Source: Meiothermus sp. QL-1 (GTDB lineage Bacteria > Deinococcota > Deinococci > Deinococcales > Thermaceae). From it: a stretch of DNA of 64,000 nt. The notes beneath the pieces were generated by a model. The model was not told the origin of the DNA, searched no databases, and was given only the letters and a program-made list of their open reading frames with translations. Of the stretch, positions 27,597 through 36,985 are shown in pieces; within the stretch, counting starts at the first letter, position 1; every line of letters begins with the position of its first letter. Location: positions 310,001-374,000 of the forward strand of contig NZ_QQSV01000001.1 in NCBI RefSeq assembly GCF_003351145.1, given 5' to 3'. A program made the position numbers and the translations under genes.

Positions 27597-28210
27597 AACA
27601 GGCTTCCTTGGCTCACGGTTTTAATCTCTACCCGCTGCTTGGGCCCCAGCTCATCGAGGGTTTTCTTCACAAGCTGGATGTCCAGCCAGGTGAGGTGCTT
27701 GGGGCTGCCGGGTGCGCGCGAGGGGTTGCGCAGGAGGTAGGCGGGGTGGAACATGGGGAAGACCCGGATGCCCTGCCACTCGAAAAATTTGCCCCGGGCC
27801 TTGGTGATGGAGAGCTTCTCCCCGGCGAAGAACTCCAGGGCGGTGGCCCCTAGGGGGATGATGATCTGGGGTTGGACGAGCTGAATCTGCCGGATGAGCC
27901 AAAGCGAGGTGCAGGTTTTGGCCTCGAGGGGCTCTGGCACCCGGTTCTGCGGCGGCCGGCACTTGACGATGTTGGCGATGTAGACGCTCTGGCGGGGTAT
28001 GCCGGCAGCCTCCAGGATTTTGTCCAGTAGCTGTCCGCTACGGCCCACGAAGGGCCGGCCTTGCAGGTCCTCCTCCTCGCCCGGTCCCTCGCCCACAATC
28101 ATCAACCGGGCATCGGGGTTGCCCTCCCCGAAGACCACGTGGGTCCGGCTTTTGGATAGACCACAGGCGGTGCAGGCCTGGGCCTGCGCTGCGAGCAGCT
28201 CGAGGGTCAT
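27593..28210 (-). CDS. udg: Family-4 uracil-DNA glycosylase with [4Fe-4S] cluster
   Basis: This enzyme removes uracil from deaminated DNA, the main threat at high temperature. The 205 residues have motif 1 GEGPGEEEDLQGRPFVGRSG (about 40-59) and motif 2 HPAYLLRN (about 154-161). Four Cys for the iron-sulfur cluster are Cys13 and Cys16 (ACTACGL), KCRPPQNR near 83 and KTCTSLW near 99. Thermus family-4 UDG is the model. The 3' end is coupled to the EamA gene by a 4-nt overlap, with no obvious functional link. Confidence 0.95.
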   Translation of the reverse strand: MTLELLAAQAQACTACGLSKSRTHVVFGEGNPDARLMIVGEGPGEEEDLQGRPFVGRSGQLLDKILEAAGIPRQSVYIANIVKCRPPQNRVPEPLEAKTCTSLWLIRQIQLVQPQIIIPLGATALEFFAGEKLSITKARGKFFEWQGIRVFPMFHPAYLLRNPSRAPGSPKHLTWLDIQLVKKTLDELGPKQRVEIKTVSQGSLF

Positions 28211-28225
28211 GGTTGGGTCCGGCCC

Positions 28226-28597
28226 CTACTCCTCAATGGGCTTGCGGGCTTTGCGGGCCTCGCGGCGGACTTTGGGGTCGAGACCAATCATCAGGAAGAA
28301 GTTTTCCAGGGCGTTCTCCTGCCCCTTGATGACCGGATGGGCATCCTCGGCGGTGCCGGTGACGAAGGGGAGCTGCTGGTACATCTCCAGGGCCCGGCTT
28401 ACCACCGCTTCGGGCCCCTCGTTCTCGGCCACCTCGGCCAGCTTGGCGTAAACCTCGCGCCGGGCCTCAGCGTGCAGGCGAAAAACCTCTGGATTGGGCG
28501 TCTCCGGGGCCCGAAGAACATCCTGCTTGGCGATGCGCCGATAGTGCTTGAGGCCGCGCACGATTTCTTCGGTGGAGAGCGTCACCTTGTACTCCAT
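28226..28597 (-). CDS. Small conserved-looking protein, unknown function, behind a consensus promoter
   Basis: The 123-residue product is soluble, highly charged and probably all helical (EVFRLHAEARREVYAKLAEVAE, continuing with LEMYQQL). It has no Cys, signal or membrane segment, and I know no function. ATG 28597 is preceded by GAAAGGAG, a strong Shine-Dalgarno; an in-frame start 84 nt further up would lie in the leader. Its promoter has perfect -35 and -10 hexamers, the best in the window, which suggests high expression. It lies upstream of the uracil-DNA glycosylase gene with a 15-nt gap and probably drives that operon too. Confidence 0.8.
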   Translation of the reverse strand: MEYKVTLSTEEIVRGLKHYRRIAKQDVLRAPETPNPEVFRLHAEARREVYAKLAEVAENEGPEAVVSRALEMYQQLPFVTGTAEDAHPVIKGQENALENFFLMIGLDPKVRREARKARKPIEE

Positions 28598-28651
28598 CCT
28601 GGCTCCTTTCAACGCAACACCCCTCCCGGGAGAAACCTTTTTTACCCTGCG

Positions 28652-28681
28652 ATTATAGGCTTGCCGAAAAGAGGGTGTCAA
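28652..28681 (-). promoter_or_regulatory. Consensus sigma-A promoter TTGACA-18-TATAAT
   Basis: On the minus strand TTGACA (28681-28676) and TATAAT (28657-28652) are separated by 18 bp. The start codon is 54 nt beyond the -10 and has a Shine-Dalgarno, so this is a conventional promoter. It probably serves the 123-residue gene, the uracil-DNA glycosylase gene and the EamA gene. Confidence 0.85.
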
Positions 28682-28694
28682 CGAAGAACAGGGC

Positions 28695-28723
28695 TTGACG
28701 AGCCAGGGTCGGACCCCTATACT
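28695..28723 (+). promoter_or_regulatory. tRNA-Ala promoter TTGACG-17-TATACT
   Basis: TTGACG at 28695-28700 and TATACT at 28718-28723 are 17 bp apart, and the -10 ends 13 nt before the tRNA. It is divergent from the promoter at 28652-28681. Confidence 0.85.
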
Positions 28724-28730
28724 TTAGGCT

Positions 28731-28812
<82 letters not shown>

Positions 28813-28818
28813 AAAAGA

Positions 28819-28848
28819 CCGGGGCCGTAAGGCCCCGGTTCCTTTATT
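28819..28848. terminator. Bidirectional terminator between tRNA-Ala and the P-type ATPase gene
   Basis: CCGGGGCC, loop GTAA, GGCCCCGG forms an 8-bp stem. On the plus strand it is followed by TTCCTTTATT, and on the minus strand by TCTTTTT, so it can end both the tRNA and the P-type ATPase transcript, whose stop is inside its tail. Confidence 0.85.
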
Positions 28849-30757
28849 GCCCCTGCACCCGGTGGGCCAGCAGGCGCAGCCCCATCAGCACCACGAACAG
28901 GGTGCCCCCCTCGTGGGCCACCACCCCCAGAGGTAGCGGCACCCAGCCGGCCAGGGCAAAAGCCCCTACCACCCCGATTATGCTCAGGGCGAAGGCCAGG
29001 TTGAAGTAGACCGTGCGGGCGGTGGCCCGGGCCAGGCGCCAGGCCCCCACCAGGCGCGAAAGGTCGTTTCGCACCAGCACCAAGTCGGCGCTCTCGAGCG
29101 AAACATCCGCACCGCTGGCCATTGAGACCCCCACATGGGCCGCGTTCAGCGCCGGGGCGTCGTTGAGCCCGTCGCCCACCATCACCACGGTTCCCTCTTC
29201 CACCAGTTGCCTGATGCGCGCCAGCTTTTGCTCGGGCAGGAGTTCGGCCTCCACCTCCTCGATGCCGAGCCGGGCGGCCAGGTGCCGGGCTGCAGCGAGG
29301 CGGTCGCCCGTCAGCATGATGACCCGAGCGCCCCCCGCCTTGAGCTGCGCGATGGACTGGGCCGCCTCGGGCCGGGGGGCATCGGCGACGCCCAGGAGGG
29401 CCACCACCCGCCCCTCTACCCCCAGCACGGCGGTGGTCTGCCCCTCCTGTTCCAGCGCTTCCATCTTCTGCTGGACCCCCGGGGATAGCTCGAGCCCCAG
29501 CTCTTGCACCAGCCGGCGGTTGCCCATCCAGACCTGCCGACCGTCGCTCAGCAGCCCCACCACCCCGCGTCCTCGCAGGGCCCGCACCTCGCGCATCTCG
29601 GGCAGGGGGCCCGAGCAGGCCTCCACGATGGCGCGGGCAATCGGGTGCTCGCTGTAGCGCTCGAGGCCTGCGGCCAGGGCCAGCGCCTCCTCTTCGCTGC
29701 CCTTCAGCACCTGGAGGCTGGCCAGGCGCATCCGCCCCTCGGTGAGGGTGCCGGTCTTGTCGAAGACAAAGATGCGGGCCCGGGCCAGCGCTTCCAGGGC
29801 AGCCCCGCTCTTGAAGAGCGCTCCGGCCCGTGCGCCTGCGGCCATGGCCGAGAGCACTGCGGCCGGGGTGGCGATGACCACCGCGCAGGGGCTGGCCACC
29901 ACCAGGAAGGTCATGGCCCGGTACCAGGCCTCCGCGCTCTCCAGACCCAGGCCCAGCTGGGTTACCAGGAAGATGACCGGGGCCGAGAGCAGGACGGCCA
30001 GGGTGTAGGGCCCCTCAAAGCGTTCGGCAAAGCGCTCGGTGCGGCTTTTGCTGGCCCGGGCGCTCTCCACCAGCCGAATAAGCTGGGCCAGGGTGCTCTC
30101 GCCGGCGGGGCGCTCGACCCGCACCCGCACCACCCCGTGCCCGTTCAGGGTGCCGCTTTTGACCGCGTCCCCCGGTGCCTTGTCCACCGGCAGGCTCTCG
30201 CCGGTGAGGGCGCTTTCGTCCACCTCGGTAAACCCCTCCAGCACCGTGCCGTCAGCGGCAAAACGCTCGCCCGGGCGCACCAGCAGCACATCCCCCGGTC
30301 TTAGGGCCTCGAGGGGCCGCCACACCTCCTGCCCGTCCGGCAAGAGCACGGTGGCCCCCTCCGGGTGCAGGCGCATCAGGGCCTCGATGGCCTGCCGGGT
30401 GCGCTGCAGGGCCCAGCTTTGCAGGGTGTTGGAGAGGCTGAAGAGGAAGAGCAGGATGGCCCCGTCCCCCGCCCGTCCCACCGAGGCCGCCCCCAGGGCT
30501 GCCACCACCATCAGCAGGTCCACGTCCAGCTTACGCGCCTGAAACAGGCTTCGAGCGGCCTTGAGGGCCGATGGCACCCCTCCGGCGAGGTAGGCCAGGA
30601 GCCACACCCCGGGGAGGATGAAGCCGCCCACCGTCCCGACGAGGGTGAGGCCGGTGAGCAGGAAGCCGCGGGCCACCTCGTTGTGCTGGAAGAGGGCCGG
30701 CCAGCCGGGGAGGTGAGGGCTGCCCGTCCATTTCCTAAATTTGGAAATAATAATCAC
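28844..30757 (-). CDS. P1B-4-type heavy-metal-transporting ATPase
   Basis: From GTG 30757 the product has 637 residues: membrane helices, the actuator domain with TGES, the metal-site helix with SPC (289-291), DKTGTLTE (phosphorylated Asp333), the nucleotide-binding HPIA motif and MVGDGLNDAPAL. SPC in place of CPC/CPx, HEGGT in the last helices and no N-terminal metal-binding domain are the marks of subgroup P1B-4, whose members export Co, Fe(II) or Zn. An upstream in-frame start at 30868 is rejected because it lies before a good promoter. A Fur-like sequence overlaps the start. Confidence 0.92.
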   Translation of the reverse strand: MIIISKFRKWTGSPHLPGWPALFQHNEVARGFLLTGLTLVGTVGGFILPGVWLLAYLAGGVPSALKAARSLFQARKLDVDLLMVVAALGAASVGRAGDGAILLFLFSLSNTLQSWALQRTRQAIEALMRLHPEGATVLLPDGQEVWRPLEALRPGDVLLVRPGERFAADGTVLEGFTEVDESALTGESLPVDKAPGDAVKSGTLNGHGVVRVRVERPAGESTLAQLIRLVESARASKSRTERFAERFEGPYTLAVLLSAPVIFLVTQLGLGLESAEAWYRAMTFLVVASPCAVVIATPAAVLSAMAAGARAGALFKSGAALEALARARIFVFDKTGTLTEGRMRLASLQVLKGSEEEALALAAGLERYSEHPIARAIVEACSGPLPEMREVRALRGRGVVGLLSDGRQVWMGNRRLVQELGLELSPGVQQKMEALEQEGQTTAVLGVEGRVVALLGVADAPRPEAAQSIAQLKAGGARVIMLTGDRLAAARHLAARLGIEEVEAELLPEQKLARIRQLVEEGTVVMVGDGLNDAPALNAAHVGVSMASGADVSLESADLVLVRNDLSRLVGAWRLARATARTVYFNLAFALSIIGVVGAFALAGWVPLPLGVVAHEGGTLFVVLMGLRLLAHRVQGQ

Positions 30758-30761
30758 TACC
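30747..30761. promoter_or_regulatory. Possible Fur-family operator at the start of the P1B-4 ATPase
   Basis: The 15-nt sequence ATAATAATCACTACC matches 12 of 15 positions of the Fur-box segment ATGATAATCATTATC. It lies just after the -10 box and across the GTG start. P1B-4 exporters are often controlled by PerR or Fur, so a metal-responsive repressor is plausible. Just beyond it, 30730-30748 is an imperfect palindrome (ATTTCC ... GGAAAT). Confidence 0.35.
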
Positions 30762-30766
30762 AAATG

Positions 30767-30794
30767 AGTATACCCCTTATCCGGCGCCTGTCGA
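30767..30794 (-). promoter_or_regulatory. Promoter TCGACA-16-TATACT for the P1B-4 ATPase
   Basis: On the minus strand TCGACA (30794-30789) and TATACT (30772-30767) are 16 bp apart; the GTG start follows the -10 by 9 nt. The promoter lies in the 43-nt gap after the DUF4388 gene stop. Confidence 0.7.
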
Positions 30795-30800
30795 GGCCCC

Positions 30801-31847
30801 TCAGATGGGTCGGCGGATGACCGAAAGGGCCCTGAGCAGCTCGCCCTCGCCGAAGGGTTTGGGAACATGCCCCACCCGGGCCCTTCGAACCCAAAGACCG
30901 CGGGGGGCCTCCTCAGCGATGAGCCAGATAGGGGGGAAGCGGCCCCCCGGTGTGCTTCTTATCTGCTGCACCTTGTGGGCCAGGTGCTCCCCTTCCAAGA
31001 GGATTCCGCTGACCCGGTGCTGCGCTAGCATGCGCAGGGCGCTTTCTAAGTCGTAGGGCAGCAGCACCCGGTAGCGGTGGCGTTCGAGGGCCACCAGCAG
31101 AAGCCGCCGGATGAGGTCGGAGTCGGCCAGCACCAGAAGAAGGGGGTCCTGCGGGCACACCTCGGCCCTGGCCAGAATCCCCCGGCTCTCGAGCTCGAAG
31201 AGCAGGTGGTAGACCTGTTCCTCGGGTAGGTCGCAGGCCAGGGCCACCGAGCGGGCCCGCCTAACCCCGTCCACCGCCTCGAGCACCGCCCAGGCCTCGG
31301 GCGAAAGGGGATGGCGGGTGGGATCCCCCACCAGCCGTAGCACCGCCTCCGGGTCTACCTGCCCCCGCCGCCACTCATCGAGCCGGCGCAGGGCCTCCAT
31401 CAGAAGGGTGCGGGTGTCGCTGAGGCCTGGCAGGAGGACCTGGGAGGCCTCGAGGGGAAGCGGCGTGGCCAGAAGCTCCCCTTCGCTCTGGGCCAGCAGG
31501 GTGGCCAGGCCTTCCAGAAGCTGGGCGTGCAGCGCCTGGTTGAGCTCCTCCTCGCTAAGCAGGCCCTGCCGCAGGGCCAGCGCCCCTAGGGGGGTACCGG
31601 GGTTTTCCCGGGCCTGCTGCCCCACCAACCCCTGGACTTCTTCCAGTGTCAGGTAGTCGAAGCGCACCAGGTACTCTCCCAGGTGAGGTCCGGGCTGGGT
31701 CTGCACGTAGACGATCTGGCCCTCGCGCATATAGATGCGCCCCTTTAGGTGGGGGCAGTCCAGGCTTACCACCGCGCTTTTGCGCGCCCCTTCCAGGGCC
31801 CTGAGCAGATCCCCCAGCTCGACCTCGCCCAGCCTGGCCCGGATCAT
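30801..31847 (-). CDS. DUF4388 (PATAN) protein with a C-terminal pseudo-receiver
   Basis: The 348-residue product has an N-terminal DUF4388 module (VVSLDCPHLKGRIYMREGQIVYVQTQ split around residues 26-50), a helical repeat of the MshEN-like kind (LGALALRQGLLSEEELNQALHAQ, in parts), a winged-helix-like middle (SVALACDLPEEQVYHLLFEL) and a C-terminal receiver-like fold ending with HVPKPFGEGEL, which keeps the conserved Lys. The phospho-acceptor strand reads GILLEGE, with Glu where Asp is expected, so it may be a constitutive pseudo-receiver. Such proteins take part in Deinococcota and myxobacterial signalling. ATG 31847 has Shine-Dalgarno GGGAGG, 28 nt after ruvB. Confidence 0.78.
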   Translation of the reverse strand: MIRARLGEVELGDLLRALEGARKSAVVSLDCPHLKGRIYMREGQIVYVQTQPGPHLGEYLVRFDYLTLEEVQGLVGQQARENPGTPLGALALRQGLLSEEELNQALHAQLLEGLATLLAQSEGELLATPLPLEASQVLLPGLSDTRTLLMEALRRLDEWRRGQVDPEAVLRLVGDPTRHPLSPEAWAVLEAVDGVRRARSVALACDLPEEQVYHLLFELESRGILARAEVCPQDPLLLVLADSDLIRRLLLVALERHRYRVLLPYDLESALRMLAQHRVSGILLEGEHLAHKVQQIRSTPGGRFPPIWLIAEEAPRGLWVRRARVGHVPKPFGEGELLRALSVIRRPI

Positions 31848-31875
31848 CCGCTGGCCTCCCTTGCCGCCCAAACGT

Positions 31876-32853
31876 CTACTCCAGCAGGCGGCTTTGCTCG
31901 GGGAGGGGGTATCCCAGGTGGAGGTAGGCCCGCTCGGTGGCCTGGCGGCCTCGAGGGGTGCGCTTAAGCAGGCCAAGTTGAATAAGGAAGGGCTCGTGCA
32001 CCTCCTCCAGGGTCTCGGGGTCCTCGGCCAGGGCCGTGGCCAGGGTCTCGAGGCCCACCGGCCCCCCGGCGAAGCGGGTGATGAGGGTGGTGAGGATCTG
32101 CCGGTCGCGGGCCTCCAGGCCCAAAGCATCGAGCCCTAAAGCGTCCAGGGCCTGGCGGGTCCGCTCCAGCCCGACCACCCGCTCCCCGGCCACCTCGGCG
32201 AAGTCGCGCACCCGCCGGAATAGCCGCTTGGCGATGCGCATGGTCCCCCGGCTGCGCCGGCCTATCTCCAAGGCCGCCTCGGGCTCGATCTCCAGCCCCA
32301 GAAGGGCCGCGTCGCGCGTAACCCCCAGGGCCAGCTCCTCCTCGCTGTAGAACTCCAGGTGTTCGATGATGCCGAAGCGGCTGCGCAGGGGCCCCGAGAT
32401 GAGGCCGGGGCGGGTGGTGGCCCCAATCAGGGTGAAGCGGGGCAGGTCCAGGCGGAGGGTACGGGCCGCAGGGCCCGAGCCGATGACGATGTCGATTTTG
32501 AAGTCCTCCAGCGCCGGGTACAGGTGCTCCTCGGCGGCTTTGGAGAGGCGGTGAATCTCGTCGATGAACAGGATATCGCCCTCCTCCAGGCTGTTGGTGA
32601 GGATGGCGGCCAGGTCGCCGGGCTTCTCGATGGCCGGGCCGCTGGTCACACGGATGTTTACCCCCAGCTCGTAGGCCACCACATGGGCCAGGGTGGTCTT
32701 GCCCAGCCCCGGCGGCCCGAAGAGCAGGAGGTGGTCGAGGGCTTCCTTCCGGTTCCGGGCTGCCTCCAGGTAAACCCGGAGCTTCTCCTTGAGCCGGGTC
32801 TGGCCCACGTACTCATCCAGGCTGCGGGGCCGCAGGGTGAGGTCGGTCTCCAC
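31876..32853 (-). CDS. ruvB: Holliday junction branch migration helicase RuvB
   Basis: RuvB is the AAA+ motor of RuvAB. The 325 residues show [11 protein letters not shown], Walker [16 protein letters not shown], Walker [10 protein letters not shown], the [10 protein letters not shown] sensor-1 region and the C-terminal winged helix with [20 protein letters not shown] 32853 is supported by TATGAT exactly 6 nt upstream. ruvA is not next to it and ruvC is at 9.1-9.6 kb. Confidence 0.97.
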   Translation of the reverse strand: METDLTLRPRSLDEYVGQTRLKEKLRVYLEAARNRKEALDHLLLFGPPGLGKTTLAHVVAYELGVNIRVTSGPAIEKPGDLAAILTNSLEEGDILFIDEIHRLSKAAEEHLYPALEDFKIDIVIGSGPAARTLRLDLPRFTLIGATTRPGLISGPLRSRFGIIEHLEFYSEEELALGVTRDAALLGLEIEPEAALEIGRRSRGTMRIAKRLFRRVRDFAEVAGERVVGLERTRQALDALGLDALGLEARDRQILTTLITRFAGGPVGLETLATALAEDPETLEEVHEPFLIQLGLLKRTPRGRQATERAYLHLGYPLPEQSRLLE

Positions 32854-32859
32854 ACCCCC

Positions 32860-32865
32860 ATCATA
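32860..32865 (-). promoter_or_regulatory. Leaderless-type promoter: TATGAT, 6 nt before ruvB
   Basis: TATGAT on the minus strand ends exactly 6 nt before the GTG at 32853; no Shine-Dalgarno is present. It fixes the ruvB start. Confidence 0.65.
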
Positions 32866-32874
32866 GGGGTTCTC

Positions 32875-33171
32875 TCAGGGGCAAAGCGTCCAGACCGTGT
32901 CGCGGTTCAGGTGCAGGGTGCGCGCGAAGCGCAGGTGCCCGGGCTGGCCGGGCTGGGTACCTTCGGCGCGAAGCTCGTAGCGGCCCTCCCGCAGGCTGGG
33001 GAAGACCCGGGTGCCCCGCACGATGCCGGCAAACTCCCCGTTGATGTAGAAGAAGACCGCCTGGTTGGGCCCGGTGCACTGGTTTTGCACCAATAGGTCG
33101 AAGCGGCGGGGTTCGCCCAGGGCTGGGGCGCAGGCCGAGAGCAGAAGAGGGAGGAGCCAAAGCAGCCTCAT
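32875..33171 (-). CDS. Small lipoprotein of unknown function
   Basis: The 98-residue product starts MRLLWLLPLLLSAC, a lipobox with Cys14. The mature part looks beta-rich (FDLLVQNQCTGPNQAVFFY, then GRYELRAEGTQ), with two further Cys that could pair. I do not recognise the family, though small PEGA-like or carboxypeptidase-regulatory-like domains look similar. The start at ATG 33171 is chosen for the signal peptide. It lies just upstream of ruvB and divergent from the dNTPase gene. Confidence 0.7.
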   Translation of the reverse strand: MRLLWLLPLLLSACAPALGEPRRFDLLVQNQCTGPNQAVFFYINGEFAGIVRGTRVFPSLREGRYELRAEGTQPGQPGHLRFARTLHLNRDTVWTLCP

Positions 33172-33229
33172 CCAAAGAGGGTGATACCTCAAGCCGGGGC
33201 AAAATGCATGAGTTCTTACCCAAGGTGCG

Positions 33230-33235
33230 TAGACT
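33230..33235 (+). promoter_or_regulatory. Leaderless-type promoter: TAGACT, 6 nt before the dNTPase gene
   Basis: TAGACT ends exactly 6 nt before the ATG at 33242; there is no Shine-Dalgarno. Confidence 0.6.
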
Positions 33236-33241
33236 GGGCTC

Positions 33242-34393
33242 ATGCTCTTCGCGCGCCAAGACCTTCTGGCCCAGGAAGACGGCCATCTGGCCCCCTACGC
33301 GGTTCGCTCGAGCCAGACCCGGGGGCGGGCCTACCCCGAGCCCGAGTCCCGCTACCGCACCCCCTTCCAGAAGGACCGCGACCGGGTCAACCACACCACC
33401 GCCTTCCGCCGGCTGCAGTACAAGACCCAGGTGTTCGTGAACTTCGAGGGCGACTACTACCGTACCCGGCTTACCCATACCCTGGAGGTGGCCCAGGTGG
33501 CCCGCTCCATCGCCCGCGCCTTGGGGCTCAACCCCGACCTCACCGAGACCATTGCCCTGGCCCACGACCTGGGCCACCCCCCCTTTGGCCACGCGGGCGA
33601 GGCGGTGCTGAACGAGCTGATGCGTGAGCACGGGGGTTTTGACCACAACAAGCAGTCCTTGCGCATCGTGACCCACCTGGAAAAGCGCTACCCCGGCTTC
33701 CGCGGACTCAACCTGTGCTGGGAGAGCCGTGAGGGCATCATCAAGCACGAGACCCGCTATACGCTGCCCGAGGCCGAGGGGTACGAGCCCCACCTGCGCC
33801 CGAGCCTCGAGGCCCAGATTGTTAACCTGGCCGACGAGATCGCCTACTACGCCCACGACCTGGACGATGGCCTGCGCTCGGGGCTGCTGCGCCCCCCTCA
33901 GCTTGGTGAGGTGGAGCTTTTGCGCGATCTTTTGGGCGAGCTGGGCCTGCGGCCCGAGGGGCTGGAGGAGCTGGGCCGGCGGGTCTTCATCCGGGAGCTT
34001 TTGGGCCTGCTCATCACCGACACCATCCATGCCACCCACCAAATTCTGCAGGCCCACCGGATCGAAAGCCCGGAGGCCGTCCGCCACCACCCGGGCCCCC
34101 TGGCCGGCTACTCCCCCGGCCTCACCCAGCAGCTAGAGCACCTCCGGGCTTTTTTGTACGAGAACTTCTACCAGCACCCCTACGTGGTGCGGCAGGTAGG
34201 CAAGTCCCGCTTTGTGTTGGAGCGGCTTTTCGCTGCTTACACCCAGGAGCCCAGGGTTCTCCCACGAGAGGTGCAAAAAGCCGCACAGGAAGAGGGTATC
34301 CACCGCGCGGCCTGCGACTACATCGCCGGCATGACCGACCGCTTCGCCCTGGACGAGTATGCCCGCTTGTTCGAACCGGGCTTTTACCGCTGA
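33242..34393 (+). CDS. dgt: HD-domain dNTP triphosphohydrolase (dGTPase family)
   Basis: The enzyme splits dNTPs to nucleoside and triphosphate and so controls dNTP pools. The 383 residues contain the family opening SRYRTPFQKDRDRVNHTTAFRRL, split across about 37-58, and the HD-motif ligands: THTLEVAQVAR (His), ALAHDLGHPPFGH (His-Asp) and the later Asp in NLADEIAYYAHDLDD. The Thermus member of this family is a dNTPase stimulated by several dNTPs, so substrate may be broader than dGTP. Convergent with the PfkB gene, overlapping by 10 nt. Confidence 0.93.
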   Translation: MLFARQDLLAQEDGHLAPYAVRSSQTRGRAYPEPESRYRTPFQKDRDRVNHTTAFRRLQYKTQVFVNFEGDYYRTRLTHTLEVAQVARSIARALGLNPDLTETIALAHDLGHPPFGHAGEAVLNELMREHGGFDHNKQSLRIVTHLEKRYPGFRGLNLCWESREGIIKHETRYTLPEAEGYEPHLRPSLEAQIVNLADEIAYYAHDLDDGLRSGLLRPPQLGEVELLRDLLGELGLRPEGLEELGRRVFIRELLGLLITDTIHATHQILQAHRIESPEAVRHHPGPLAGYSPGLTQQLEHLRAFLYENFYQHPYVVRQVGKSRFVLERLFAAYTQEPRVLPREVQKAAQEEGIHRAACDYIAGMTDRFALDEYARLFEPGFYR

Positions 34394-35304
34394 GCCTGCA
34401 TCAGGTCTTCTTCGGTGACCAGCCGGCCCTGGCCCCCTACTGCGGTGGCGGCCAGCGAGCCGGCCAGGTTGCCAAGCCGCGCCGCGGTAAAGGGGTCCTT
34501 GCCCTGGAGGATGGCGTGGGCGAAGGCGGCGGTGAAGGCATCGCCCGAGCCGGTGGTGTCCACCACCTCCTCCAGCGGGTAAGGCTCGATGAGTTCCTGG
34601 CGGCTGGGGGTGACCACGATCGAGCCCAAAGCCCCCACCTTGACCACCACCGTCTCGAGGTCAAAGGCCTTCAACCGTTGTACCCCCTCGCTAATGGAGC
34701 TGGCGCCGGTGAGGGTGAGGAGCTCCACCTGGTTCATGAGGAGGTAGGGCACGCCCCGCAGCAGGTCTAGCAGGGCCCGGCCGGCCGCCCGCACCGCTCC
34801 GGTGCCCAAGTCGGCGAAGATGGGCAGTTCGCGCTTGCGAGCCGCGTCCAGGACGTTGATAGCGTACTGCCGCTGGGGGCCGCCCACAAAGGCGTAGGCC
34901 GAAAGCACCACCGCATCGATGGGGTCGAGCATCCGGCTTTTGAACTCGGCAGCGTCCAGGTAACGGCTGGCCCCGCCCGCCGAGACCATGGAGCGCTCGC
35001 CCCCCGGCAAAAGCAGGATCAGCACCGAGGAGGTGGTCTGCTCGGGGTCCGTTTGCAGGTATTTGAGGTCCACCCCCACCTTTTCCAGTTGCGAGAGGGC
35101 CACGCTGCGGAAGGGGTCGTTGCCCACCCGGCTGGCCAGGTAGACCTTGTTGCCCAGGCTGGCCAGATGGGCTGCCAGGGTCCCTCCAGCCCCCCCCGGC
35201 TTCATTAGGGCCCGCTGGGCAGGCACCTCTTCGCCGGTCTCGGGGATTCGCTCGAGGAAATAAATTAGATCAACCGACACGTCCCCTACAACGAAAAAGC
35301 GCAT
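34384..35304 (-). CDS. PfkB-family carbohydrate/nucleoside kinase
   Basis: The 306 residues have the PfkB start MRFFVVGDVSVDLIYFLERIP, the substrate-binding KPGGAGGTLAAHLASLG and the catalytic motif DTTGSGDAFTAAF near 250, whose Asp is the base. The family phosphorylates sugars such as ribose or 2-keto-3-deoxygluconate, or nucleosides; the substrate is not clear here. ATG 35304 is chosen because GGAGG lies 5 nt upstream; a TTG twelve bases earlier overlaps that site. The gene stands alone, between convergent dgt and upstream rsmA. Confidence 0.87.
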   Translation of the reverse strand: MRFFVVGDVSVDLIYFLERIPETGEEVPAQRALMKPGGAGGTLAAHLASLGNKVYLASRVGNDPFRSVALSQLEKVGVDLKYLQTDPEQTTSSVLILLLPGGERSMVSAGGASRYLDAAEFKSRMLDPIDAVVLSAYAFVGGPQRQYAINVLDAARKRELPIFADLGTGAVRAAGRALLDLLRGVPYLLMNQVELLTLTGASSISEGVQRLKAFDLETVVVKVGALGSIVVTPSRQELIEPYPLEEVVDTTGSGDAFTAAFAHAILQGKDPFTAARLGNLAGSLAATAVGGQGRLVTEEDLMQAQR

Positions 35305-35410
35305 CTTGGCCTCCAAGCCCTTTCACGCAGGATTGTTTCTAAGTTTATCGGCATGTTGGTGGTTTACGCCAGGCTACCCCAGCAGCATGAGAAATCGCTA
35401 CCAAAGCAGT

Positions 35411-36985
<1,575 letters not shown>

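Noticed and set aside
30758-30868. Upstream start for the P1B-4 ATPase
   Set aside because: The extension covers a TCGACA-16-TATACT promoter and part of the neighbouring gene, and it lacks homologous character.
35305-35316. TTG start of the PfkB gene
   Set aside because: The TTG overlaps the Shine-Dalgarno of the ATG at 35304.
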